This document shows positions 6,668 through 14,858 of a DNA stretch of 64,000 nucleotides, piece by piece; within the stretch, counting starts at the first letter, position 1, and every line of letters starts with the position of its first letter. Below the pieces are notes generated by a model that was not told the DNA's origin, ran no database searches, and saw nothing but the letters and a program-made list of their open reading frames with translations. The position numbers and the translations under genes are program-made. Location of the stretch: assembly GCA_017886205.1 (NCBI GenBank), contig JAFNEO010000053.1, positions 1 to 64,000 on the forward strand. Reading direction: 5' to 3'. Origin of the DNA: Candidatus Aminicenantota bacterium (lineage in GTDB: Bacteria; Acidobacteriota; Aminicenantia; Aminicenantales; UBA8522).

Positions 6668-9028
6668 ATGAAAAAAATCGTTGGCTTACTGATTCTTTTG
6701 CTGGTCATTGGAGGCGCGCTGGCCGGGGTCAGTCCGGCTCCGGCCGCGGACGGATTTTCCCGCGATAAGGCGCTCGAGCACTTGAAAGTCCTGGCCGAAA
6801 CAATCGGGCCGAGGCCGCTCGGGTCCCCGCAGGAAAAAGCCGCTTTGACCTACTTCGCCGAGAAGCTCGCCGAGTTTGGCTGCCAGGTCGAATGGCAGCC
6901 GGTGACCGAGGAAAAGGGTATGCTCGGATCAAGCGCCCTCAACACAAACAGCTTCAACGTCATCGGGCGGATCCGCGGCAAGACGCCGCGGGAAATCATC
7001 GTCGGTGCCCATATCGATTCGTCGACTCCGGAAATCCCCGGGGCCAACGACGACGGCTCCGGAGTGGCGACGATCATCGAGCTGGCCCGGGTCCTGGCGC
7101 AGGAGCCGCACGACTCCACCCTGGTCTTTGTCGCTTTCTGCGGCGAGGAGTCGGGACTCATCGGGTCGAAATCCTTCGTCGAACAATATCCCCTTGAAAA
7201 TATCGCCCTGATGCTCCAGCTCGACATGGTCAGCGACAATTCCTCCCTCCTGCTCTTCATCGATACCAAAAAATCGCAGACTCCGGCCTGGCTGGTCTCG
7301 GCGAGCATCGACGCCTTTCATTCTCTGGGTTGCCGGAACATCGACTATCCCGTTTTTTTCCAGAGCCTGAACAATGCTATCGGCGGCGCGACCTCCGACC
7401 ATGCTCCGTTCCTCGAGAAGGGGATACCGGCGATCGGATTCGTCACCGACATCGGTTTTCCTATCCACACCCCCAATGATACCCTGGAGTACTTCGAGCC
7501 CGCGGGCCTGGAGCGGAGCGGTCGTCTCATCATGGAGCTCATGCGGAAGTTCGACGGCGGCCAGCCGGAGGAGAAGGCCGGCCACTACATGCTCCTCCTG
7601 ATCGGGGAAAGGCCGTTCTTTGTGCCCTTGATCTGGCTGAAAATCCTCATCGTCTTATCCCTTGGTATCGGCCTTGTGGCCTTTATTTGCCTTTACAAGA
7701 CGCGCAAACTCAATGTCAACTGGGAAGAAGATAAAAAAGCTAAGAAGTCCTGGCCCAAGTTTCTGGTCATCAATTTAATCATCATCGGGGTGATGTTCTG
7801 TTCCCTTTGGCTCATGCAGCGGGTCGGCGGCCAGCGGACGCCTTGGTATGCCCATCCCGATTCTTATGTCCTTTATGCCTTTCTATTTTTTATCCTGGGC
7901 ATCTGGCTGAGCCTTCAGCTCACCCGGGGATGGAAGCTGAGAAGAAATTCTTTCTTCTATTTCGCCCGGGCTTCGATCTACTTGACTGTCCTTGTGGGCC
8001 TTGCTTGGCTGGCTTCCGGACCTCGGCTGGCGCTCTTTCCCGCGGTCGGCCTGCTGTTTCTCAGCCTGGCCTGTCTGGCGCCTTGGGCTTGGCTAAAGGG
8101 CCTGCTCTGGGTCCTGGCCCCATTCTGGATTTTCCGGATGCTCGTCCTGTCCGAGTGCGACAAGTTCATCTTCCGGACGTCGGCCATGGCGTTCGCGGTG
8201 TTCAAGACTCTTACCTTGACGTTCATTTTTTGGGCCGTCCTGGGGCTTCTTTTCCTCCTCTGGACGATGCCTTTCCTCCTGGGGTTTGCCGCCGTCTACC
8301 GGAGCGCTCGAAGCGACCTCTGGGCGATGAAGCCATTCCGCCGGTTAATTGCCCTTATCCCGATCGGAATACTCGTAATCGGAGGTGCGGTCTATCTCCG
8401 GACAGTGCCTGCCTATGATGGACCCTGGGACCAGGAGGTCACCGTCACTCAGAAGCTGGACGCCGAGAACAAGACAGCGGTGGAATTCTCAAGCTTCGGC
8501 TACCTGAAGGGGATTAAGGCGGCGATCGACGGCCGGGAAGTAATCCTGGACAAGCGGACGTCATTCAAGAAGATCGAGATGCCCTTGGAGATGAACTGGC
8601 TGAAGGAGCGGGTCACTTTCCAGACCGAAGAAAAAGGGGCGCAGACGATCGCCCATCTGAAGGTCCAGCTTGATTTCGAGAAGCCTCCGCTTACGGTGAG
8701 CTTGAGGCTCAAGTCCGACCAGCCGTTCAGTGTCGATAAGGCCAACGTGAAATACCAGCACAAGAAGAACCGGGCGACCATCCGCTGGGCTCATGACCCA
8801 GGACAAAGCCTAATCCCGGAAATGAACATCAGGCTGCCCAAGGGAGCCAAGCTGGACGCCGAGATCGCGGTCACATTCCTGGAGGGACCGGCCTCGGTAT
8901 CCTGCGAAGGGAAGAACATATTCTTGATCCAGCGGGCCGAGATCAAGCGCAAGGTCGAAATACTGGGCCGGACTCAGTCCTTCTCATCCCGGGAGCTTTT
9001 TGATAAAATTTGTTTGGTAGGCCGTTAA
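6668..9028 (+). CDS. Membrane-anchored M28 (aminopeptidase Y-like) metallopeptidase
   Basis: A 786-aa protein: signal peptide or anchor (residues 1-25), extracytoplasmic M28 domain (about 30-310), then about eight hydrophobic segments (roughly 320-590) and a C-terminal soluble domain. Zinc-site motifs are present: GAHIDSS, GANDDGSG, CGEESGLIGS, LDMVSDN and the final His in FPIHTPNDT. The layout recalls the eukaryotic ERMP1/Vps70 peptidases. It should trim N-terminal residues from peptides outside the cytoplasm. ATG 6668 (MKKIVGLL) gives a proper signal sequence; an ATG 39 nt upstream does not. Its stop overlaps the start of the RsbW-like gene (TAATG), so the two are translationally coupled. 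Confidence 0.88.
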   Translation: MKKIVGLLILLLVIGGALAGVSPAPAADGFSRDKALEHLKVLAETIGPRPLGSPQEKAALTYFAEKLAEFGCQVEWQPVTEEKGMLGSSALNTNSFNVIGRIRGKTPREIIVGAHIDSSTPEIPGANDDGSGVATIIELARVLAQEPHDSTLVFVAFCGEESGLIGSKSFVEQYPLENIALMLQLDMVSDNSSLLLFIDTKKSQTPAWLVSASIDAFHSLGCRNIDYPVFFQSLNNAIGGATSDHAPFLEKGIPAIGFVTDIGFPIHTPNDTLEYFEPAGLERSGRLIMELMRKFDGGQPEEKAGHYMLLLIGERPFFVPLIWLKILIVLSLGIGLVAFICLYKTRKLNVNWEEDKKAKKSWPKFLVINLIIIGVMFCSLWLMQRVGGQRTPWYAHPDSYVLYAFLFFILGIWLSLQLTRGWKLRRNSFFYFARASIYLTVLVGLAWLASGPRLALFPAVGLLFLSLACLAPWAWLKGLLWVLAPFWIFRMLVLSECDKFIFRTSAMAFAVFKTLTLTFIFWAVLGLLFLLWTMPFLLGFAAVYRSARSDLWAMKPFRRLIALIPIGILVIGGAVYLRTVPAYDGPWDQEVTVTQKLDAENKTAVEFSSFGYLKGIKAAIDGREVILDKRTSFKKIEMPLEMNWLKERVTFQTEEKGAQTIAHLKVQLDFEKPPLTVSLRLKSDQPFSVDKANVKYQHKKNRATIRWAHDPGQSLIPEMNIRLPKGAKLDAEIAVTFLEGPASVSCEGKNIFLIQRAEIKRKVEILGRTQSFSSRELFDKICLVGR

Positions 9029-9444
9029 TGAACACTCTTACGGTCCAGAGCGAGCTCCGGGAGATGGGAAAGGTTCGCGCGTTCTTGAAAAAAAACCTCG
9101 CCGGACTGGGCCTCGACGAAGAAGACACCTACAAGGTCGAGCTCTCGCTTGTGGAGATGTGTTCCAACATCATGCGTTATGCCTATCCGCGGGACAAGGG
9201 GGAGATCATCATCAGCGCCTGGCACGAGGAGGGGAAGTTCTACCTGGAAGTCCGGGACAGCGGCGTCCCCTTCGACCCCCGGCAGGTCAAGCGGCCTACC
9301 CTAGAGGAAATGATCAGCCGCGAGCAGATGGGCGGACTGGGGATTTTCCTTGCCCGAAAGCTTATGGACGGCTTCTTATACCGGCGCGAGGACGATCAGA
9401 ACGTGCTGGTTATGTACAAGAAAGCCGAAGCCAAGAAACGCTGA
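9028..9444 (+). CDS. RsbW-like anti-sigma factor / serine-protein kinase (HATPase)
   Basis: A 138-aa GHKL ATPase. N-box ELSLVEMCSNIMRYAYP, G1 box YLEVRDSGVPFDPR and G2 box MGGLGIFLARKLMDG are all clear. RsbW/SpoIIAB-type proteins bind a sigma factor or other target and phosphorylate a STAS antagonist on Ser or Thr. The start ATG overlaps the stop of the M28 gene by one base. Plausible partners in the window are the STAS protein at 17794 and the PP2C phosphatase at 21109, but they are not adjacent, so pairing is inference. No alternative sigma factor is next to it. Confidence 0.9.
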   Translation: MNTLTVQSELREMGKVRAFLKKNLAGLGLDEEDTYKVELSLVEMCSNIMRYAYPRDKGEIIISAWHEEGKFYLEVRDSGVPFDPRQVKRPTLEEMISREQMGGLGIFLARKLMDGFLYRREDDQNVLVMYKKAEAKKR

Positions 9445-9447
9445 GTC

Positions 9448-10269
9448 TCAGTAGAGGACGTTGGCCTCGCCGTTCTTTTCGATCAATTTGTTGATGTGCT
9501 GGATGATGAGTTCCTTGCGCGCCAGGACGGCGTTGATCTCTTCGTCGGTGAGCGTATCGCCGGTAAATCCCTTGATCACCTCGAAGGTGAGGGCCTTTGC
9601 TTTCTCAAGCAAGTCCTTGGGCATCTCCTTGAGGACCAGTCCCTCTTTGTTCTTTTCCCCGTAGGGGAGCTCGGTCGTCCACTTCTTCCCGGTCCGGAAG
9701 CTGCGCGAATGGTCGATCAGGATGATGCGCCAGTCCTCGGTGATGAGATAGTTGTTCTGGTGCCGGTCTTCATTGCCAATAAGATTGTCGAAAAAGCGCT
9801 GCAGGTTCAGGGCCCTGTTATAGTTGAACACCTTGATGGGAGGCGTCTTGATCTTTTGCTCGACCTTGTCCTTCATGGTCATCTTGGCTTTGACCCAGAA
9901 CTGGCAGGAGCCGCGGTTGTTGTGGAACCTCTTCTCCACTGTCGGGGGAATCATGTTGAGGCCGAGGTGTTTATCGAAGAGATAAGCGGCGATTTCAAAT
10001 TTCCAGCCCTCGATGTAGCCCTTCATCCGGCCCTCCGGGTTCTTCCAGAGGGCGTCGTTGGTGAGCCCGTTGAGCTCCAGGGTAATGTGCCAAGGGTTGG
10101 TGACAGCTTCCGACATCATCTGCTCTTCTTTGGTGATGTTGGCGTTGAGGAGGAATTCCTCCCATTTCGGCCGTTCGGCGATCTCCTCGGGTGTAAACTG
10201 CGCCAGGACGGGGAGCGCGAAGCCGATTAGGACAAAAATGAAGATGGCCGTTGCTGAAACTTTTCTCAT
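9448..10269 (-). CDS. Secreted atypical-kinase-like protein, paralogue 1
   Basis: A 273-aa protein with a Sec signal peptide (residues 1-23, cut after VLA). Not assignable by me to a named family. Motifs match the atypical kinase fold (PI3K/HipA/FAM20-like): candidate ATP lysine K76 in ALWKNPEG, helix-C-like Glu E92 in FEIAAY, catalytic loop GNEDRHQNN (D168, N173) and metal Asp D186 in ILIDHSRSF. N173-to-D186 spacing is 13, as in PI3-kinase loops. It ends in a conserved G-E-A-N-V-L-Y tail shared with its paralogues. ATG 10269 has GGAGG at good distance. It follows paralogue 2 by 70 nt. Substrate unknown. Confidence 0.72.
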   Translation of the reverse strand: MRKVSATAIFIFVLIGFALPVLAQFTPEEIAERPKWEEFLLNANITKEEQMMSEAVTNPWHITLELNGLTNDALWKNPEGRMKGYIEGWKFEIAAYLFDKHLGLNMIPPTVEKRFHNNRGSCQFWVKAKMTMKDKVEQKIKTPPIKVFNYNRALNLQRFFDNLIGNEDRHQNNYLITEDWRIILIDHSRSFRTGKKWTTELPYGEKNKEGLVLKEMPKDLLEKAKALTFEVIKGFTGDTLTDEEINAVLARKELIIQHINKLIEKNGEANVLY

Positions 10270-10339
10270 GGACCCTCCTTTTTCCTCTCGGTTTCTCCGT
10301 TCGACACTCAATTTTATCCCATAAAGCCGCCCAGCGGCC

Positions 10340-11176
10340 TCAATAAAGGACTTTGTCCTCGCCGCTCTCCTTGATCATGGCGTCGATCTCGGCGAGGAGC
10401 AGAGTCCGGCGCTTGAAAACGCCGTCCATCTCTCTATCGGTCAGGTACGGCCCCACGGCCTCCTTGATGCTCTGGTAGTCGAGCTTCCGCAAGCTCTCAA
10501 CGAACCAGCGGGGGAGACGCCGGAACAGGAAGGGCTTTCCGTCAGCCGTCCTCTTTAACCCGTTTCTCCCGAAGATCAGGTTATCGGTGTACTCCGTGGA
10601 TGAACGAAAGGCCTGGGAGTGATCAATGGCGATCATCCGCCAGTCCTTGGTGTAGAGGATATTCTGCTGGGTCCGGTCGTCGTTGGCCACCAGGCAGTCC
10701 CAGGCCCGGACCAGGTATTTCATGTTGTCGGTGTGCTCGAGCGCCGATTCCGGGATCGGGATTCTCTCCTCCATAACCTTGAGCAGGCTGCGCTCGCTCG
10801 TTGCCCAGTAGATGAGGGCCCCGGGCTTGCCGTTGAACTCCCTTTCCACGGCCGGCGGCACTATGTTCAGGCCGATGAGCTTGTCCAGCCGGTAGGCGGC
10901 GATCTCATATTGCCAGCCCTCCAGGAATCCGTCCCGCAGGCCGCTCGGGTTTTTCCAGCAGGCCTTTGACTGGACATCCGCTTTCTGGAGATAGAACTTG
11001 AGGGGCTTGGTGACACCTTCCCCGATTTCCTCGGAACGGACGATCTCGGCCGTCTTCAGGAATTCCTCCCAAAAGGGCCGCTGGGCAATCTCCTCGGCGG
11101 TAAACTGGGCGCGGGCCGGGATGAAAGAGATGAAGACTAGAAAGAGCATTGCCGGAATGATATTCGAGCGCCTCAT
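10340..11176 (-). CDS. Secreted atypical-kinase-like protein, paralogue 2
   Basis: A 278-aa protein with a signal peptide (about 1-23, cut after ARA) and the same architecture as the downstream paralogue: the mature start QFTAEEIAQRPFWEEFL is nearly identical in pattern to QFTPEEIAERPKWEEFL. Kinase-like motifs: K75 in ACWKNPSG, E91 in YEIAAY, catalytic loop VANDDRTQQN (D167, N172; the usual His is Thr) and D185 in IAIDHSQAF, again with 13 residues between Asn and the second Asp. C-terminus GEDKVLY. GGGAG lies 8 nt before the ATG. It is the first gene of a probable two-gene unit. The biochemical activity is inferred only from motifs. Confidence 0.72.
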   Translation of the reverse strand: MRRSNIIPAMLFLVFISFIPARAQFTAEEIAQRPFWEEFLKTAEIVRSEEIGEGVTKPLKFYLQKADVQSKACWKNPSGLRDGFLEGWQYEIAAYRLDKLIGLNIVPPAVEREFNGKPGALIYWATSERSLLKVMEERIPIPESALEHTDNMKYLVRAWDCLVANDDRTQQNILYTKDWRMIAIDHSQAFRSSTEYTDNLIFGRNGLKRTADGKPFLFRRLPRWFVESLRKLDYQSIKEAVGPYLTDREMDGVFKRRTLLLAEIDAMIKESGEDKVLY

Positions 11177-11269
11177 TGTCGTTCTCCCTCGAGAGCCATC
11201 TTTTCCCCGTTCATTAAGATGCCTTCTATAATAATCACCTCCAAACCAAAAATCAACATGAAAATTGAA

Positions 11270-11297
11270 TTGACACAGTCTTTACCAATGGTATAAT
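11270..11297 (+). promoter_or_regulatory. Consensus promoter for the SdiA-regulated-type lipoprotein
   Basis: Perfect TTGACA (11270-11275) and TATAAT (11292-11297) separated by 16 nt; predicted leader of about 50 nt before the TTG start at 11356. Confidence 0.75.
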
Positions 11298-11355
11298 TCT
11301 TGACTTCACCGGCGGTCGGCCCCAATAGGTCGAGCGCTAGGATACGGTCAGGGAA

Positions 11356-12201
11356 TTGAGATTCAGAAAAGCGTTTTGGCTGCTGACGCCGCTTCTGCTT
11401 CTGGCGTTCTGCGCCGGCCCGCGGCACGCGCCGACCATCCGTTTTCCCTACCTATGGCTGGGCCTCCAGGGCTTTGGAGGGGACATCGACAAGCAGCAAC
11501 TGCGCGAACCCTCCGGGATCTGCTACCACGCCCGACGGGGAACGCTTTTCGTGGTCGGCGACGAGGGGGAGGTCGCGGAGATCAAGAAAGACGGGACTCC
11601 TGTCGCCAACACCATAGTCAAGGGCGACCTGGAAGCGATCACCGTCGTGCCCGAGACGGGGCTTCTTTACATCGGGGTTGAAGGGGCGGATGTCATCCTT
11701 GAGTTCGATCCGGAAAAGAAAGAGGTCCGGAGGCGTTTTCCGATCAACAGGTCCTTCAACGGCGATCCCAACTTTCTCCAAAAACAGACCGATAGGTATG
11801 ACAACGGCATCGAGTCGCTCGCTTTCGTGCCCGACCCCAAGCATCCTGAAGGGGGGACGTTTTATGTGGGTAACCAGTGGGACCCTCCGATGATCATGGA
11901 AGTCCTGGTCCCCCTGAAATCCAGCCGGGCCGCTGAGGCGGAAGCCAAGATCATTCGAGTGCTGCCTTTCCGGATGGATGACCCCGCGGCTATGTACTAT
12001 GACCCGGTGACCAAGCGGCTGAACATCGTGAGTGATGCCGACAACATCCTGGTTGAGGTCACCCTGGACGGGAAGATGGTCAAGCAGTACGCCTTCCTCG
12101 GCTACAACCAGGAAGGGCTCTGCCGTGACGATGAAGGCTATCTCTACATCGCCCAGGATATGGGGGGTATTATTAAGGTCAAAGACCTGCGGAAGAGATA
12201 G
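11356..12201 (+). CDS. SdiA-regulated (YjiK-like) beta-propeller lipoprotein
   Basis: A 281-aa protein with a lipobox (LLAFC, Cys about 19), so likely lipidated and periplasmic or surface-anchored. Propeller-like repeats include EPSGICYHARRGTLFVVGDE, DLEAITVVPETGLLYIG, and the family-typical QEGLCRDDEGYLYIAQDMGG near the C-terminus. This family (DUF within SdiA-regulated proteins) resembles phytase-like propellers, function unknown. Translation appears to begin with TTG at 11356 after a weak AGGGA. It is divergent from the secreted kinase-like genes, sharing their control region. Confidence 0.82.
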   Translation: MRFRKAFWLLTPLLLLAFCAGPRHAPTIRFPYLWLGLQGFGGDIDKQQLREPSGICYHARRGTLFVVGDEGEVAEIKKDGTPVANTIVKGDLEAITVVPETGLLYIGVEGADVILEFDPEKKEVRRRFPINRSFNGDPNFLQKQTDRYDNGIESLAFVPDPKHPEGGTFYVGNQWDPPMIMEVLVPLKSSRAAEAEAKIIRVLPFRMDDPAAMYYDPVTKRLNIVSDADNILVEVTLDGKMVKQYAFLGYNQEGLCRDDEGYLYIAQDMGGIIKVKDLRKR

Positions 12202-12235
12202 AACAGGTCCTCTCCTTGGCTTCCCAGCGCGATAA

Positions 12236-12795
12236 TCAGGCGCCGGGTTTCTCGGGTTCCAGCGCCTTTTTCTTCCTGTACTCGCGGATGACGAGAACGG
12301 TGAGGAAGATCCAGACGAGAACGCCCACGACATTGATCAAGGCAAAGCGTTCGATCGAGAGAGCGAGGTAGGTCGTCCCGACCCAGACCACGATCGCCTG
12401 GAGGGCGTCTCCAGCGCGGACAAAAAACGTTTCCACGGCCATCTGGGCTTTATATTTCTCCTCCCTCTTGGTGATCAGAAAGAGGCCTGCCCGCGCCGTC
12501 TTCATCAGCGAATAGTCGGTGCCGTTCTCGACCACCTTGATCCATTTCATTAAAAGGAGGGACGCGCCAAACGCCGCATACCCGTATCCCCCGAGAGCGA
12601 TCAGCGGAAGGAAGAGAAGCGCACCGGCTTGATCTGGTAGTAGCCGAACATGATGAGAAAGCTGTTGAGGAAAAGAAGAGATGCTTTGACGATTTCGCCG
12701 GGATGGATGACCGTGAATAGCCGGAGAAATCGGAAGAATATGTTGGACCCGGGTCCACCCGCTCCTTTAGAGATCGTCGCTTCGGGACGGCTCAT
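12236..12795 (-). pseudogene. Gutted NTT/TlcA-type transporter gene (middle deleted, frameshifted)
   Basis: Two pieces of one protein in the same direction. 12795-12601 encodes a 64-aa N-terminus (TVIHPGEIVKASLLFLNSF then YYQIKPVR), the first membrane segment of an NTT-type transporter, with a good ribosome site (AAGGAGG). It hits a stop. In the -1 frame the sequence resumes as LLFLPLIALGGYGYAA, then ENGTDYSLMKTARAGLFL (the ENxTDYSL motif of this family) and a final membrane segment, ending at 12236. Intact relatives are over 400 aa, so roughly 250-300 residues between these parts are missing. The join is near 12615-12620. Deletion plus frameshift is seen; assembly error cannot be excluded. 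Confidence 0.75.
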
Positions 12796-12824
12796 GTACC
12801 CCCTCCTTACCGGAGAATTCCGGG

Positions 12825-13622
12825 CTAGAATAGCACGGCGTCTTCGCCCTTTTCACAAATCAGGGTTTTGATCTTTTCGACGAGGAGGCTTCTCCGGATG
12901 AGGAGCGCCCCGATCTCCTCATCGCTCAAATACCTGCTCAGCGCCGACTTGATGGATTCCTCATTTAGCTTGAGAAGGCCTTCATAGAACTTCCTTGAAC
13001 AGACGGTGATGTCACACCCTGGCAGCAGCTCAGACATAGGGGCGAAGGCCTCTGAGAAATCGACCCGGCAGACCCGCCAATCCTCCAGATGGATGTAGAG
13101 ATCGTCGGCATCCTGGCACTCGTCATAGGTCAGATTCTCCAACACTTTGACCTCTTCAAGGGCATTGGAGAAGGCTTTGGGATTCGGAGGCTCCAGCTTC
13201 TTCCTTCTCCGATCCTTCTCGCGGATGCAGTTTTCGAGGAAGACCTGAAGGGAGCCTTTCCGCTCCTCGATCTCTCTCTCGACGACGGGCGGGATCAACT
13301 CTACGCCGAGGAGTTTGGTCAGCTCATAAGCGGCTAAATCATACTTGTAGCTGTCGGGCGTCGGATGGGGTCTCCGTCGGTCGACGTGCCGAAAGACGGC
13401 GCGCTGCCTGACGGCGCCATCGCCTAAAGTGACAAGCCAGGGGCCGGTTCTCCCGCCCAGCTTTTCTTTCTCGATCTTTCCGACTTTGGCCTCTCGGAGG
13501 ACCTTCTCCATGGCCTCCATTCGGCCGACCTCTTCATCGCGCGGCTGGGAACGGATCAGGGTGCCCTGCCCAAGCGCGATAAAGACGCAGGAAAGCAGGA
13601 TCAGACTCATCGTCATTTTCAT
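12825..13622 (-). CDS. Secreted kinase-like paralogue 3, predicted pseudokinase
   Basis: A 265-aa protein with a signal peptide (1-20). It aligns along its whole length with the two kinase-like proteins at 9448 and 10340: AAYELTKLLGVELIPPVVER corresponds to their AAY..DK..GLN..PP.VE, LEDWRVCRVDFSEAF to their EDWRI..IDHS..F, and the C-terminus GEDAVLF to GEANVLY/GEDKVLY. Key residues have changed: the ATP lysine is R78 (AVFRH), the helix-C Glu is D95, and the catalytic Asp and Asn positions hold Gln and Leu (DECQDADDLY); only the late Asp (D188) remains. It is probably catalytically dead or altered. Its 5' end overlaps the phosphatase gene by 89 nt. Confidence 0.68.
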   Translation of the reverse strand: MKMTMSLILLSCVFIALGQGTLIRSQPRDEEVGRMEAMEKVLREAKVGKIEKEKLGGRTGPWLVTLGDGAVRQRAVFRHVDRRRPHPTPDSYKYDLAAYELTKLLGVELIPPVVEREIEERKGSLQVFLENCIREKDRRRKKLEPPNPKAFSNALEEVKVLENLTYDECQDADDLYIHLEDWRVCRVDFSEAFAPMSELLPGCDITVCSRKFYEGLLKLNEESIKSALSRYLSDEEIGALLIRRSLLVEKIKTLICEKGEDAVLF

Positions 13623-14682
13623 CGCCTACCCCCCAAACATGGAAATCTCCGTTTTGAATGACCAGGGCGGACGCCGGCCCGCGATAGACCCGGGAAATCC
13701 CGGTGTCCACAATCCAGATCCGGCCGCCGAAGCGCTGCATATCCCTTGGAGTCTGAGGAATCACCGGTGTGTGGGCGATAATCATGGCCCTGGCACCGAG
13801 GTTCTTCAGGATCGCGTCCACTTCCTCCTTCAGGTCGGCCTCAGCGACAGTGGCCAACTCCCTGTACCAAAGAGGGCTGTCACTTCGATAGATGATCGAT
13901 AGCTGGATGATCCGGGGAGGCTCGGAATTGCGCAGGGCTCGGCAGATATCCGTCAGCTCCATGCGATAGAGGTCATTGATCTCCTTGAGCCCCCACTTCG
14001 AATATTTTTCGCTGATGCCGCCATGGACGAAGATGACATCGTTGATCTTGATGGCGACGTTGAGCCGCCGCAGCCAGGGGCCATATTCTTCGTTGAGATT
14101 CAATACGTAGAGCCGCTGGGCGCTCGGATCTTTTATCTGGGAATTCCAAAACGCGTCAATCGCTTGCTTCTCGCTTATCCGGCGGCCTCGGGCGCGGAGC
14201 TTGGTGATTTTCTTTCTCAGGGAGTCCTCTTGCTGCTTCCGGTAGGAGTCGGGAAGAAAGGAGATGAACTGGTCGAGGGTTACGTAGTCCGAGTTGCTGC
14301 TGAAAACGATGCCGGTGAGGTTCAATTCCTCATGGTTTCCGAGAAGGACATGGACCATCCCGCCCGCCGCCTCGGCCTCCTTTTCCAGGCGTATCAGAAG
14401 GTCGAGGATTTTCCGGGCATCGGGTCCGCGGTCCATGACATCGCCTGTCTGAACGAAGTGGGTTTTTCCTGCCGCCCAGAGAAGGTCATCATCAACAACC
14501 TGCGTCCCCCTGAGGATCTTAATAAAGCTCTCATAGTCCCCGTGCAGGTCGCCGATGACAACGACCCTTTCGATGCCCGACCATTCCCAGGGGATCTCTT
14601 CGGCGGAAAAAACAGCCGGCAAGGCCAGGAAAGCGAAGAGCAAAAAGAAAGAGAGGGCGCGCTTGATCGCGGCGTAAAGCAT
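13534..14682 (-). CDS. Secreted PPP-type metallophosphatase (Shewanella-like phosphatase group)
   Basis: A 382-aa protein with a signal peptide (1-27, ending VFSA). Metallophosphoesterase motifs in order: VVVIGDLHGDYES, HFVQTGDVMDRGPDA, HVLLGNHEELN, IFVHGGISEKY and MIIAHTPVIPQT, i.e. the GDxHG, GDxxDRG, GNHE set of PPP/calcineurin enzymes, most like bacterial Shewanella-like phosphatases. It probably dephosphorylates proteins outside the cytoplasm. ATG 14682 gives the signal peptide; it lacks a ribosome site but lies 8 nt after a -10 box, suggesting a leaderless message. Its last 89 nt overlap the start of the secreted pseudokinase gene, a tight link between phosphatase and kinase-like genes. 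Confidence 0.85.
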   Translation of the reverse strand: MLYAAIKRALSFFLLFAFLALPAVFSAEEIPWEWSGIERVVVIGDLHGDYESFIKILRGTQVVDDDLLWAAGKTHFVQTGDVMDRGPDARKILDLLIRLEKEAEAAGGMVHVLLGNHEELNLTGIVFSSNSDYVTLDQFISFLPDSYRKQQEDSLRKKITKLRARGRRISEKQAIDAFWNSQIKDPSAQRLYVLNLNEEYGPWLRRLNVAIKINDVIFVHGGISEKYSKWGLKEINDLYRMELTDICRALRNSEPPRIIQLSIIYRSDSPLWYRELATVAEADLKEEVDAILKNLGARAMIIAHTPVIPQTPRDMQRFGGRIWIVDTGISRVYRGPASALVIQNGDFHVWGVGDENDDESDPAFLRLYRAWAGHPDPFPAAR

Positions 14683-14690
14683 CTGTATTA

Positions 14691-14718
14691 ATACTAAATT
14701 AATCGCCGCAGAAGTCAA
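14691..14718 (-). promoter_or_regulatory. Promoter of the secreted phosphatase (leaderless type)
   Basis: Minus-strand TTGACT (14718-14713), 16-nt spacer, TAGTAT (14696-14691), then 8 nt to the ATG at 14682. Confidence 0.55.
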
Positions 14719-14752
14719 GCCGGAAGCTTCATCCGCCGTGCGCGATTTGAAT

Positions 14753-14781
14753 TTGACAGCGCAAGAAGAAACTGATATTCT
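14753..14781 (+). promoter_or_regulatory. Promoter of the ABM-like gene
   Basis: TTGACA (14753-14758), 17-nt spacer, TATTCT (14776-14781), about 70 nt before the ATG at 14859. Confidence 0.65.
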
Positions 14782-14858
14782 TAGACCGACTCGAGAGAGA
14801 CAGATTGTCTGCGATGTCGGAAAAATCTCGGAAGATTGGCAAAAAGGAGGGAAACGCC

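Noticed and set aside
11173-11427. 84-codon minus-strand frame upstream of the kinase-like gene
   Set aside because: Overlaps the divergent lipoprotein gene and its consensus promoter; no family match. A 13-codon leader frame ending in an ATGA overlap with the next gene exists but is too short to support.
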